This document shows positions 25,676 to 39,100 of a DNA stretch of 64,000 nucleotides, piece after piece (the stretch's first letter is position 1; each line of letters starts with the position of its first letter). The stretch is from Lates calcarifer (Eukaryota; Chordata; Actinopteri; Centropomidae). The notes beneath the pieces are model-generated. The model saw only the letters and a program-made list of their open reading frames with translations, was not told where the DNA came from and did no database searches. The stretch covers positions 21,020,307-21,084,306 of the forward strand of contig NC_066845.1 in the NCBI RefSeq assembly GCF_001640805.2, written 5' to 3'. The position numbers and the translations under genes are program-made.

Positions 25676-26530
25676 GGTCTCCAACGGAAAAATAAACTTT
25701 TACGCACGGCGCTGGTCGGGTTATACTTTTACGCCACGTTGATACGTGCAGGATAAACGCATCAGCACATTGCTAAAGTCACTAAACTGTTAAAGGTAGC
25801 AACTTTGATACTACTTTGCTTTTTCCCTGGATGTTTTGTCTTTGAAAAATCCTGTCCACAGTCCAGTGCGCCCCGATGGCTCTCAGTGTGTCCAAGCTGA
25901 TTTGCTCCTTGGCACGTATGGACACAGCATGACACCCAGAAGTGGGTGGAGTTTCCCTGTTTTGCACTTGTGCAGGAAAATGCTGCCTCAAGTTTCCTCA
26001 CAAGCTGATGAAGCTGTTTCTGACTATTTGGGATGAAAACCCAGCTTTACTGATCACAAAGCAACCCACGACACCCAACCAACTATACATTTAAATCAAG
26101 CTTTATTAATCAATACCATCGCTGCACCATCAATGGAATCTGACAACCCAACATTCTGCTAACCCTGGTGTGATTCCCACATCATTCCACTTTCCTGTGG
26201 TTTGATTAGCTACACTGATGTGATCTCTCCTCCCGTGCAGCGCTGCGTGGGGACAGCCTGCGGGGATTGAGCACTGTGGAGGTGCAGCCTCTGCCAGCGA
26301 TTGTCCCGGCTGGATTAGGCTCTGGGTTTGGTTACACGCTTTTTATTGCTCTATGGTCCATGACAGCGCAGGAACGTCCCAGTAAAAACTTTCCGTGACT
26401 GAGGGCGGCAGGTTCAGAATACATGTGTGCCACCCGTGATGTGCAGCGCTTAGGCTCAACTGTAGTCAACATGAGGTGGAGCACACTAATAAGTCACATG
26501 ATAGTATAAAGTGTGGAAAAAAGACATTTG
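25676..26530 (-). promoter_or_regulatory. T-box gene upstream region
   Basis: Immediate 5' flank of the T-box start, with a moderately GC-rich patch at 26215-26440. Presumed promoter and 5' UTR by position only; no specific motif is claimed. Confidence 0.35.
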
Positions 26531-27102
26531 GTCTGTGACATTTGGTCTGTGTTGTTTATATATAATAAAACAAAGTTAATATTTAAATTAATTAAAAATG
26601 AATATTACCAAAATTAAAGTTCCTACAATGAGCATGGAACACATATTAATGCTGCATTTAATCACAAAAACACCGTATCAGTATCAACAGTATCATATTA
26701 TTGTTGTGACTTGATTGAGTTTACATAATGTGACTCCTTTGAATTAACAAATTCATCGATACTTGACTCCATCTTGATGGTTCATTCAAGTGCTTACTAA
26801 ATTGGTTAATTATTTATTAATTAAAATTCTGAAATGTGTGGTTAATAATTAGTGAAACTGATAAGAATATCCCACAAGTGGACTCAGACAGTTACACATC
26901 AACACAGTGTTAAGTGAGTGCAGGGTGCACATGGCCAAGCAAAAAACGGACAGTGCAGGTACACGACAGAACGAGAAAAAAGATGTAGCTGAGAGAGACA
27001 TATTAAAGGGGGAAATCCCTGGAGGAAAGGTCAGCTAAATGTTTCAAAATAACTGATATGGTAGGATTGCCATCGCCCTCAATACATCAACTACCCCTCC
27101 CC
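26531..27102. other. intergenic, nothing recognised
   Basis: AT-rich, without supported coding sequence or recognised repeat. Confidence 0.5.
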
Positions 27103-28021
27103 TAAAGGGTAACACTGGTATTTTTGAACCTGGGCTTCATTTTTCTGTGTTTTGCAGTGTAAATGATTGATAGAGACAAAAATCTTTGGAATCAGTGCAG
27201 TATTGAGCAAGAACTGTATACCCAGCAACTGTAAACAGCTGCAGTGATGTAGTCGTACTGGGCAATTGTCCACGTCAAAGTAAGTCCATGAAAGTGCTTG
27301 TTTTTGACACTAAGAACTCAGGTTTTTATTTTAAGTGTTTAACAACATAGATGGACAGAGAGACATTTTTATTAAAGAGTAAGATCCTCTTTGTTTAACT
27401 GGAAACAGAAATATATTGCTACCCGACTTTAAATCTTGAATCTTTGAAATCGGTGCAGCACTGAACAAGAATGAGGGTGTATGAGGCCATACAGAACATT
27501 TTAAACTGCAATTTCATTAAAAATAAATAGAAAATTAAAATAAATTAGCATTAAATAAAATTACATCATTTTACCATATAAAAATGTACCACAATTATTG
27601 ACACTTTTAAATATTTTTTTACAAATATTTTCTGTTATTTGAAAAGGGAAAAAAAATATAATGAACTCTAAAATGTTAAATGACTTTTTAAAAAAGCTCA
27701 TTTAAAGGTATTATAAACTGCATAATTATACTGAAGCATAGCATAAATATGATATGTTATGTTAATAATCACATCATATCACTAACCTGCTGCCTGCTGT
27801 GCCCTGATTCAGTGGGCACAACTACAGAATATACTGATCACTTTTCAATAATGTGTCATAAATGAAACAACTTGTTAGTGAAATCAAAAAGTATTAAAAA
27901 CATTTCTGTGATTTGACTGGTGGTCTGTTTTACAAAGGATTTTTATCAAGGTTTGACAGGTGTTTAATGTTGTAAACCTTTTTGTGGCACAGATTTTGCC
28001 CAATTTTCACTGTTTCACACA

Positions 28022-28061
<40 letters not shown>

Positions 28062-28536
28062 GTCTTTATTTATTTATTTATTTTTTTTTTTACAGTGTAT
28101 GTGATTCTTCCACCACTGAAAGTCACACAATAACACAAATGAAACAACAGTGATATCCCAGGAATTTCTGTGTTGTGAGAGGTAAAATGACTGAATGGAT
28201 GAATGAATGGAGTCGGGTAGCAATATATTTCTGTTTCCAGTTAAACAAAGAGGATCTTACTCTTTAATAAAAATGTCTCTCTGTCCATCTATGTTGTTAA
28301 ACACTTAAAATAAAAACCTGAGTTCTTAGTGTCAAAAACAAGCACTTTCATGGACTTACTTTGACGTGGACAATTGCCCAGTATGACTACATCGCTGCAG
28401 CTGTTTACAGTTGCTGGGTATACAGTTCTTGCTCAATACTGCACTGATTCCAAAGATTTTTGTCTCTATCAATCATTTACACTGCAAAACACAGAAAAAT
28501 GAAGCCCAGGTTCAAAAATACTGAAGTTATCCTTTA
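27103..28536. mobile_element. foldback element with 326 bp inverted arms
   Basis: Arm 27103-27428 is the reverse complement of 28211-28536 with only a few differences, including a handful near the outer ends. The spacer is 782 bp and AT-rich, with no transposase. The outer ends read TAAAGG...CCTTTA, consistent with a TA target. At 27428-27478 a diverged copy of an arm segment (ATCTTTGAAATCGGTGCAG) follows the left arm, so the arms contain older sub-repeats. Most likely a non-autonomous DNA transposon with long terminal inverted repeats, or a recent inverted duplication. Confidence 0.8.
28023..28088. repeat. (TC)n and (TTTA)n microsatellite
   Basis: About 20 TC units followed by TTTA repeats and a T run, within the spacer of the inverted repeat. 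Confidence 0.9.
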
Positions 28537-31479
28537 ATTCATTTTTTTTTTTTTAACTAATAAATATCATCAACACTTGATCATGCTCTGTAGGAAAATG
28601 CATGTAAATAATATGGAAAATAAAAAGCTGTGTACTTTTTTTTCTGTTGGGTGGAAGTAGCTCCGAGCCTCATGATAATCAACACAACTCCAGTCACAAC
28701 TCTTTTAGGTGTTTTCTGAGGCAGTTTTTGCATAGTTGTGTTGACATAACCAGTAAAAATATTTCGTTACAGTATACCTGGTCTCTTGTGAAAATGTGGA
28801 GGTTGACTTGAGTTGACATTAGAGTCTCTGGTTGGATTATTTTCCTGCTCTGACCCTGCCTGAATGTTTTGTACAATGCACTAATAGAGAGCAGAGATAA
28901 TAGCTTCAATATCATTTTGCGTCAAAGTTTAGTGAATGTTTGTATTTTGCCAACCCGGGTGTCTGAACTCTGAGTCACTCACCAGTGAGTCCTCACCAGT
29001 AACTTTTCACTTTTTCACTTGCATATGCAGAAAAATTAAACAAGCAATAAACACCTGACTTTTTCTATTCATAAAATATACTAAAACGTATATATGTCCA
29101 CTTTATTGTAGCAGCAAAGTATCTGTATTATTATACTGTCTTTGACATGGATGACAGAATGAACATGTTTAATGAGTTTTTAAAACAGAATTATCAAATC
29201 AAAGACACAAGGACAATCAGTAACTTGCAATAATGAAGCAAATTTAGTCTCCTTAGAAAATATAAAAGTTGCACCCACTGTGCTTCAAGTTCAGAGACAA
29301 TGATTGTGTCCACTTATTTATAGCTTCTTACAATTTCCAAGTTGTGGCCTTTGATGAAACAATGGTACAGGGTAACAGCAGTTCTCCTAAAAACAACACA
29401 CTGAGGCTTGTATTTCAGTGAGGACTTTGCTGTGAAATCAGGAAATACCTCACACTGGACCTTTTGTTACAGCCTCCAAACAGCTCTCTGATCAGATGCC
29501 TAAGTAAGCACACATCTTATTCGGAGGTCATTCAAGATATGCAGTGGGTGGCAGAGCTGTTGAGGACCCAATCTTTTTCTGGCAGAGATGCAGGGGAAAA
29601 CCCTGCCTGTCCGTCAGCCAACTTCAAAGAGCTAGTCAGTAATCTGAAACAGGCCCCAGAATGATGGCAAACAAGACGCCTGGCTGTTATTTGTGGGTTT
29701 GGCCCACAAGCTGCGTGTGAAACCTGTCACTGAGGATAAACCCGCAGATCTCCACTGGGTCACTGCCCAGTAACACACTCTCCCTAGTAAAACCTGGGAG
29801 TGGAGATATGGTCCATGAGGCAGGAACAGCTTGAAGAGCTGGGAGAGGAACATTTATCATGCAAAACTGTACCTAATCTCAGTCCCTGCTTGGTTAAATT
29901 TTATGTTCTTAACACCTGCTGACTGGTAGATCTTTACTGGGGAAAAGGTGATGAGTTATACATTTGTAGCTTGTTTGGAATACACAGAGGATCTGACACT
30001 GTGACTAAAAAGACAAAGTCAGAGTCTCGCCAACAGAAAGACTAGGTTTTGTATAACTGGTTAAATTAATCAAACAGACACCTGTAAAACAGATTCTAGT
30101 TTCAGGTTATCAGCAAAAATGACCCAGTGTATAAAAACTTCTGTACAGTACTGGGGAACAAAACTGAAGTTTGGATTTGAACAACCTTGTTTTTATTGGG
30201 TAATAAAAGAGGGAAAGGGGAGAACAACCATTACATACCTCATTCTTGCTCTGTAATTAATTACCAGGTTCCTTATCAAACAAACTTCAGTTTTATTTCA
30301 GTAATTGTATTAAAACAGCTGGTTGCTGTAGGTATCCAGGGCAGCAGGTGTGCAGACTCCTACCACCCTTTGACTTTTCTTGCTTTTTAGTCACTGCATC
30401 CAAAATAAGCTGCATTCTTTAAGTCAGCTGTAGCATCAAACACCTTTTACTGACAATATCTCTGACAAGAATGTTAATCTGCACTTCATAAGATCTCTGA
30501 TCAAGTCTCCCTGCTGTTTTCCGGCAGACTTTATGTCCTCTGACTGGAACTCGTCTCCACAACCAGGGTCACTGGAACGCTTCCAAACCACTCTGGCCGT
30601 GCTGTCTCGCTAACACCTCTCATGTTTGGACAGTTGAACGTTGATGAATGGCCTAATGGTAACAGGTTAGTGTGAGTGAACATATTTGGGCTTTGGAGGT
30701 GGGAGGAATGTAGTTTAACAGCAGAGCGGAGGTGCTAAAAGAGACGAGGCCGGAGTTGATATCAAACACACACGCAGCGGCCACATGTCTCGAGGTGGGG
30801 CAGACTGGAAGAGGAACCATGAGAAAGTAAAGTGAAGGCAGTCACCATCAGACTGTAGCATGTTGTATCATTACTCCATTCATGTCATATTCAACCCAAC
30901 AAAGTGAAAAGCTTTTTTCCCTATAGTATACCCATTTATAGTCGTTACTAAAACAATATATTATCATGTATTATCATACATCATATATTATGTTAAACTT
31001 ATTTGCCATATTGCAGTCAGCATTCACTCAAAAGAATCTATATAGTATGATGGTAACATTAATGTATGTAATATCAGTTTACACTACCCTGTCTCTTTGA
31101 AATGACATTTATATATTACAATTTTTTTTGTCAAATATATTTTGGGGAAAAGGTCCTGGATTAAGTTCAGTGGCAACATTTATTTACTGCGTGTTTGTCA
31201 TGAGGAGGTGGTCAGGTAGATGGTCAAGATGATGGTTTAATATGTAAAACATCAACAGTAACTTCTTGCAGCAGGAGATACACTACATTTTATTAAAATT
31301 TAACCAAAACCACAATATTTCCCAAAACCTAAACCAACATGCCTTTGTCACCTAACTTAAGCAGCACTCAGGATACAAACCCTGGTCTTTGTAAAGCCTA
31401 CACTTTGCACACCCTCCATCCATCCAGCCACCTTCCTGCCAATTACATATTGTAAGAACACTGGAAACAACTAATATCC
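28537..31479. other. intergenic, nothing recognised
   Basis: Unique-looking sequence without domain-bearing frames. The 66-codon frame at 29464 has no recognisable content or splice context. Confidence 0.45.
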
Positions 31480-31952
31480 ATCCTTACCCCCTTTTATTTA
31501 GTGTACATGCCTCCACCAGAACATATGCAGAAACATAATGTTCAAACATAATATTCACTGCTGTTGTTATGCAGATGACGCTCATATCTATGTCCTGTTA
31601 AATCACACTAAAGAACGCAACTTGCATCACCGCCAATTTTGTTCCTCAATAATCAAGTGGAGGGTGTAGTTTTCAACAGTGACCTCTTATTTGACAAAGA
31701 TGTCACAAGCTTTGTCTAATTATGTTTCCTCCAACTGAGGAGCACTTCAAAAATCTTTACTTTTTCACTTTGTTATCACAAAGGTCATTCATGCCTCTCA
31801 ACATTCATCACATTAATGAAATTCATTATGTTCAGGGTTGGGTAAAAAAGAATACATCCTATACCTTTAGATTGTTCAACATGCAATTTTTAAAATCTTA
31901 TATTATTGTGGTATATTTAATTATATTTCATTTTTGTACATTTTATTGCCTC

Positions 31953-32005
<53 letters not shown>

Positions 32006-32090
32006 GTGATCCTTAGCTGTTTAAATATTGATATTCTCATGTAAAGCATCTTATAACTTTGTTTTGAAAGGTGCCATATGGTTCTTTTTG
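31480..32090 (+). mobile_element. decayed L2-type LINE (RT and 3' tail)
   Basis: At about 31557-31600 the plus strand reads HCCCYADDAHIYVL, containing the reverse transcriptase YADD active-site motif. Downstream are fragments of SDLLFDKDVTS and LCFLQLRSTSKI type in shifted frames. At 32018-32075 a tail TGTAAAGCATCTTATAACTTTGTTTTGAAAGGTGC resembles the usual L2 3' end. An ATT microsatellite interrupts it. Non-functional. Confidence 0.7.
31953..32005. repeat. (ATT)n microsatellite
   Basis: About 17 perfect ATT units inside the LINE relic. Confidence 0.95.
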
Positions 32091-32091
32091 C

Positions 32092-32270
32092 CAATATTGT
32101 TGGGTCTCTCTTTGTAAGTATAATAATAAAGAGTGTGGTCTAGACCTGCTCTATATGATATATAAAATATGATATATATGAAAGTGTCTTGAGGTAACTT
32201 TTGTTGTGATTCATCGCTATATAAATAAAAGTCACTGAACTTGAATTGAATTGAATTGAATTGAATCCGG
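32092..32270 (-). repeat. dispersed repeat, minus copy of the element at 61228
   Basis: Its reverse complement carries AGAGCAGGTCTAGACC, AGAGAGACCCAACA, CACAACAAAAGT and ends in repeated GAATT units; the same landmarks occur in order at 61228-61480. It is a common percomorph interspersed sequence. Internal TATA-rich insert about 32155-32180. Confidence 0.7.
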
Positions 32271-33130
32271 CGGCAGATAACTTTTAGGCTGTGGGATGAG
32301 TGAGGGGTTTGAAACAGAGGATTCACAAAGTGATGTAAAGAATTCCTGACATTTCCCAGCTCCTCAGATCCCCTCGGGAAGAAGCCAGACACAGTTTAAA
32401 CATATTTGTTCCACAGGCCTGAAATTTAACAATACCCATCAGTACAGTAGCACTTTCTGATGTCACTGTCAAATTTGAAGTAAAAAAAAATGTATTGGTA
32501 AACAGTTTAAGATGTTGAAATAAGAACCCACCTTTTCATGTACAGATGTATTTGTGGAGCAAGACAGACAAAAAAAATAACAAATGAGTGAAGTGATAGT
32601 AAATAGGGAAGAGTTACATAAAATGTGTGACAGGATGAAAACATATTAATTTTACCTTTATCTTTAAATAAATTTAAAAAATGAATGAATGAAATTAGAC
32701 CAGGTTTTGTAGCCTGAATCCCATCTGTAGTTAGGTTTAGGCAACAAAAGCATTTTGGTAAAACATTATGTCCCAGGCTTCAAGTAACTGTACATTTTTG
32801 CAATAATCTTCCCCTAACCTTAAGTGCTGAGAGTGCTAAAACATAACCATTAGTAGTGCTTTAGGTGCTATCAGTAGATATTGAATTGTAAGAGTGGAAA
32901 TTGTTGAAAAACAAATGAAATAATGGAAATGGAAAATGGCATGGTGTTGTCCTCAGGCAACAAACCACTATTTTGGTCCACACACCGCCCCTTTAAATTT
33001 TTTAAAGTAAAACATCACATTAAAAGTCTGATGATAAGTCTGTGACCAATGAAATTTGAGCTGGGTGTGGCTTTGACCTTTCCTCTTGGGGTGAAACAGT
33101 CCTTTTTGGGACCATAGCCGACTTGGACCT

Positions 33131-33134
<4 letters not shown>
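32271..33134. other. intergenic, nothing recognised
   Basis: AT-rich, no supported features. Confidence 0.45.

Positions 33135-33182
<48 letters not shown>
33135..33182. repeat. (TG)n microsatellite
   Basis: About 23 TG units, followed by GCACGCGTGCCTGCGTGC. Confidence 0.95.
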
Positions 33183-33183
<1 letters not shown>

Positions 33184-36100
33184 ACGCGTGCCTGCGTGCA
33201 TCAGTGAGTGAAGAGAGGTATATATGACCTATTCCAATTTTATGCTTACTGGTTTCTTCTGAAAACAGATGGTCTGCCTGATGACAATGAGTCTGGATGA
33301 AGAGGAGAATGAAGATGATGAAGTATCACAGGAAGATGTTCTAGAAAACTTTTTGAAATTGTTGTTGTTGTTGAAATAAAACATCTTCTAATGTATTTAT
33401 TGCTTGTTTGTTCCTCATTCCACTTATTAAATAATATAGAAAACCTTGGCGTTTTAGTACCCTCATAGCATCTTGTTGCCCTGAGGCAACCAACCAAAAT
33501 CTGGTGGGAGGGCTGGGGGGGGGACACATTTTCTGATTGATATATTATAAGGACCCCCCAAGGTCCCAAAACTAGAGTGAAATATTTTTTTCCTCATGCC
33601 AATGTTCATAACCATAATTGGGGTATGTTTCTCTCTTATTTTATGTTGCAAATGGCTAGTAGAACATAATTAATATGATGAACATAATTTCCTGGGTTTA
33701 CAGGGTTCTTGGTTTGATCTTTTAACACTTCAGGACACCAAGCAGCAGCTTTTGACAGCATCATCAGGTCAATAGAGTTGTGAAATCTAAAAAAAAAAAA
33801 AAATGCCATAAAAAAGAAAAGTGGAGCAGACTGAGCAGCCCACTGTGGTTCTGTGTGGCCGTCATCTCACTCATGTCTACACATAACCATGAAAAAGTTT
33901 AATAATGCTGTGGAAAACAAATATGTTGTCCATGAACATTTCACTGATAGCTCAGTATCAACATGTTTTGCAACTTGCCAAATTTGCAAATTAACAACAT
34001 ATCCTCACTATGTTAATAAAAACATAATCTGGTTGATTTTTCCTACAAAATCTATTTCCTGTTGCAGTTTTATCATAGAGAAATGTCATTTCTAGAAGAC
34101 AGGGTGGAGCAGCTGCACATCATGAAGACTGATGTCAAGCTAAAGCAGCAGTAAACAGAGTTAAAGTGTGTGTAAGTGCTAAAGAGGACTGTCTGGCCTC
34201 TGCATTTATTCATTTCTGTAAAAGTGAGAGGCTGGGACTAAAGACAGATGCAAAGAACCCTTGAAGAAAGAACAGTATATTGTACAATCCTTTAGGACTT
34301 TTGACTGAGTTTTGTTTTTCTTCTGTGTTTTGTTTGGATAGCAAACTTATCAGAAAAGAAAGGTTTATGTAAAGAAAAGAAAAAAAAAATCAATATAGTT
34401 TTACCAGCACTAACACGACCATAAATCAGTTGTATTGGAAGGTGAGTGAAGAAAGGGGATGTGAAAGAGCTGTGGGAGGAGGAGGCAGAGGGTCCGTAGA
34501 AATCAATTTTGACACATTAGAACTATTAGCTTATTGACAGGTGAAAGATGGATTGAAGGCTGGACGTTAAAGAGAGCTGTAACTGTAAAACAGCTTCTCC
34601 ACTGATGAGCTCTCTGGAAAGTGATGCTCTTTAAAGATCTTCCCTCAAATATCTCTCCATCATTACTTTATGCCCATGAGCATAAAAAGGAGAAGTCAGC
34701 TTCAAATGTATAACAGTCCTGTACATTTGAATTTGGGCCACTGTAAGACAATTTAAAGTAACTGTATAATGAAATGTCAGTTATTTGAAATACATGACCG
34801 ACATGATGACTGAACATGAATTAAAACAACTTCTCCTTTTTAAAGGACAATGAAAACTATTTTAAAAATGATATTAATTTGACATACTGTGCACATTATA
34901 TTTATCGGATATTAGGAACTAAACAAAACAAAATCTTTTTCAAAGTTCTCAATCTCTTTTCTTCCAGCCATGCCAGACTTTCTTCAAAGTTCGGAGCTCT
35001 TAATATCATCTGTTTGTGTTTAATACAAATTCTAGATGTCATTTAAACCCTCAAAAATTGATTCATGCTTTCTACGAATAGCATGATTTATTTCCTGATT
35101 AGTAAAAGCAGATACACCATTGAGCCTTTGGTTTTGTACTCTTAATTTTTATGGACATTTTTGCCTTTATTTTGATAGTTCAAGCAGAGAAAGATAGAAA
35201 AAAAAGGTAAGAGACAGAGGCATAGCAAGGTCATTATTCCTGGAAACACCCCCTAGTTAAGCACTTAACAACTGTTTATGTATTTTCTGTAAAATTTCCA
35301 ACACAAATAACTAACTGCTGCCACACATTCTACGGGAAAAATGCTGTAACATTTATTGATTATTTTTGCTTGTCTAAAATAGTCACATTGAAATGTGCTG
35401 TGTAAAAAATACAGCTTTTGCCGCACTTATAAATTCTCCCTAGTTTGCACATTAACAAGAGACAATGACCTCCATCTTTTCAATACCTCCAGCCCTGAAG
35501 GAAGGAGGAGGAGCTCAGGATTACATCCAACAAAGTTCAGCCTAAATGCTCTTAAATCATTGTTGACACCTGAATTAAAAAGTTGGTCAGCACTATTTAG
35601 TAATATTTAATTTGATGAGATTGCACAGACACCAAAACAATCCATGTGTCTCAATACATCATTGATTTTCCTGATCAGCACTTTGGTATACGCTGATGGA
35701 TACTGAACCATTAGAATTATCTTGAGTTGGGTTTTTTTGTTGTTGTTGTTTATGTTGTTTTTGAATTGAAAAATGTAGTAATCTTACATCCCTATGGTTG
35801 TGTATGGATGGGTTATTGAATGAGCCAACAGGGCACAAGCCCAGGAATCCAAGAGATCAGGGGGCCCCAAAGTCAGATCCTTGTCATTTCAGTCATGTTT
35901 CAGCTCGTTTCTTTTACAAAAAAATAGACATTTGATTTATTACCCTCTAAAGTAACAACATTTGAGTAAAAACAACACATTCTATCCATGTGTATCAGTG
36001 GGAAAATAATTATGAATTTCTGATTGTAGTAGACATGCAGAAATATAATTGATACATGAGATTACATAAAAGCTTTGATTTAGCTGTGCTTCTATGAGGG

Positions 36101-39100
36101 AGAGAAATAAGAGAAAAGTGGGAGATAATCTTGTGAATGAAAGAAATTCAGAGTGAAGGGCTTAATGACAAATCATTTCTGTTTTTCAAATTAATAGAGG
36201 TGTTTGAGTGACAGACGCCTGTCAGCACTTCACCTCCCATATCAATTCATCCACCTATCTTTGCATTGAGTTGCATTCAAGTTCAATGCCCTAAACTGAA
36301 CACCAATGCACTTTTCAGGATAATTTACAGAACTTGGCAGACTGTCGCTAATTTTCTGGAGTAGCCTTTCACTGTGTGAGGAAGTCGATCTTTTTACGAG
36401 AAGTGTTCTCTGCATTTACAAAATTGCTCAAAACCCAGACAACTTCCTGTTTTCCATCTTACACAGCTAGGCAGCTGAGTCAAAATCTGGAAAATGGTGC
36501 CCCATTCATTTTTTCTGCCAGTAGATATTCCAATAAACACAATAGTAGAATAGAATCATTTTTATTTTATTTCAAGCAGAACAATGTGATTTAAAACAGA
36601 ATGTATATTAATTACAAAATAAAGTGTCATACATAAAACAACTTTCTGTATGTGATTACTGCAACTGTGAAATATTGACAGTGAATACATCTGAGTAACA
36701 AATGCTTAAGTCAAAATAGTTAGGAAATGAGCGTTTCAATTAAGAAGATGTGTTTTCGTTTTTGTCAGCACAAAGAGCCAGGCAAATGAAAAGTCCATTA
36801 AAGTGCATCTGAAATGAGCAGGGACTATATTTCATCCTGCTGACTGCTCTGACAATATTCTCTCAGGCCTGTTGATTTGAATAGTGTGAATATTTATGTC
36901 CAGAGGTGTTTGCCCGTTCTTAATGTCTGCGCTCTTAAAGTGGACAAAGAGGACAGTTACTGTCTGCCGTAAGTGATCGTGTATTAACAGAGGCACGTCC
37001 TGCCAGAGGAAGCATTAAGGTCTCCTCATTATTTAATCATTGGCTGCTTCACACTGTGGGCTTGTAAGACGGGTGGACACACTGGGTTAGTGTATGCTGT
37101 CTGTGCACTGTCAACTCGACCCATACACTGTCCATTTATCAAAGAAACTGTATGATTAATGCTAATGCCAGGTGATGTCATGGCAACAAACATCAGCACT
37201 ATCATCAATTGGCTTTCTCACTTTTAAAACAGAAATAAATTTGGAGTAACTGTGTGCCACTATGGCAAAAACATTTGATCATAATCTGATGCACAGGGCT
37301 GTTTGAGACTAATTCTAAACCTAGCAAATAAAACTGAGTATCACTGAGTTGACTTGCATTTACCCTCCACTACATCCCTGCTCCTATTGTAATACAATGG
37401 TATGTATAGTTAATGAGTTGTCCAAGAACTGTTTTCATCCTTTACTTAAAGGTATAATATGCAGGATTTTCCTACAACACAATGTACAGACTCAGACAAA
37501 AATAATTATGACCCATCAGAAGTGTGTGGCCCCTATCCAATGACAGCACAGTCTGTGATAGCCAAATTAATTAATGCAACAATGTTGGTGAATATTTAAC
37601 TTATGTTAAAATAACTCGCCTTTGTAACTGAAGATACAGCTTGACATACAATTTAAACTCCTCATCCAGCATTGAGGGCGGCGATTTACTGCTTGCTTTC
37701 GCAAGACGGTGTACATCAATCACTTTCAGTTTTGGCAGCTCTTCCAAGCACTGAGTGTAAAAAGGAGTCATAGTGATATAACGTTAAAGCTGGTGCTTCA
37801 CTCTTGTGAAGACTGAGGTAATCGAAAATGCCGAAAACATTGTGTACAAAACTGAACAAAAAATGTGTTTCTATTAAGAAATTGTAAAATTAACTCTGAA
37901 AAGTAACTTATTAAATTACTGTAGTACTGCACCTCAGAACTCAGCCACCACTACTTTGCCAATTCACTATACCTGCAGAACCCCTGTATGTAGTTAGGGT
38001 TACTCCCATTATTTACAAATGGCAGCCAGTGTACTCAGTTACTGATAACATGTTACTATTGAAAAAATAATTACATCACTAATTGCTCAACAGCAATTGG
38101 TTACATTACTTAGCTCTGTTAATGATGCCTTTAAAACATCCACAGCCACATGTCATATATGTGTTCTATATTCTATATTCTATATACACACATAGAAATA
38201 TAAAACATAACAGTTTGTAGTTTCACCACAGTCTGTCTGTAGTTGCATCCTCACAGTAAAGCTGTGGGGTTCACACACCCAGCAGCAGAGCCAGATGAAT
38301 CCTGAATGTAGGCTCACCAGTGGATAATGTTAGCAAGAGGACACAAACAGCTTTCCCCCAACCTTCAGTCCCTGTGCCAAGCTGGCAGATCCTAGACCAG
38401 TCTGCCTACTGAGCAATAACTGAACAACTGATAGCAAACCACCCATCTAATGTCTCAATTACACTCTCTTGCAGACAGCTTTGGACACCAAGGACACGTA
38501 GTTTCAGGGTACCTGTACATCTGGACAACCAGGTTAACCAGCCTCCACTAGTTATTTTAACATTAGCTGCAATGACATAGATTTAAGGCTAAACCCTCCA
38601 GAGCTGAGGGTCTCCCCAGTGATGTTGTGGTCACAACCAATGGCTGTAACAGATATGTAATACATAATGATACAGTATAATACAGCTCAGCCATCCTTCA
38701 TGGAAGAGCTGTATCTCCTCTGGAAAGCACAAAACTTTAAGCGAGAAAAAGCAAAATTTACTGCTGAGTTACACAAAAATAGCCCAGAAAAAAAAAAAAA
38801 GTTCCTGCGTTACCTGTTCAGTGAGCCATCTGTTCCTTTTTCATGACACTTAGATGATCATAGATTCTGTTTTATCTACTGTGAACTATATTGTAGCAAC
38901 ATTATATTGTTTCTTAATTTCCAGCATTGTACAGCACATTGCTGAAATCATACCACGTGTAGTTGTGGAAAAGTGATGCCTCCTCCTCCCCTGGGAAGCA
39001 TTCACTCCCAATTGTTTACACTAGAACAGGTGTGGACGGCTTTAATAAAGATGAGCACTGAATCTGACTGTGACCAACGGATATTAAAATATCGCTTGAC

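Noticed and set aside
25676..25684. T-box start at TTG 25684
   Set aside because: TTG is not a normal start; ATG at 25675 is in frame with a TAA shortly upstream.
28023..28088. CRISPR-like spaced repeats
   Set aside because: Simple TC and TTTA tracts with no unique spacers; the genome is eukaryotic.
31722..32009. Frame ending in a leucine run
   Set aside because: The run is translation of an ATT microsatellite.
32968..33201. His-Thr repeat frame
   Set aside because: Translation of the TG microsatellite.
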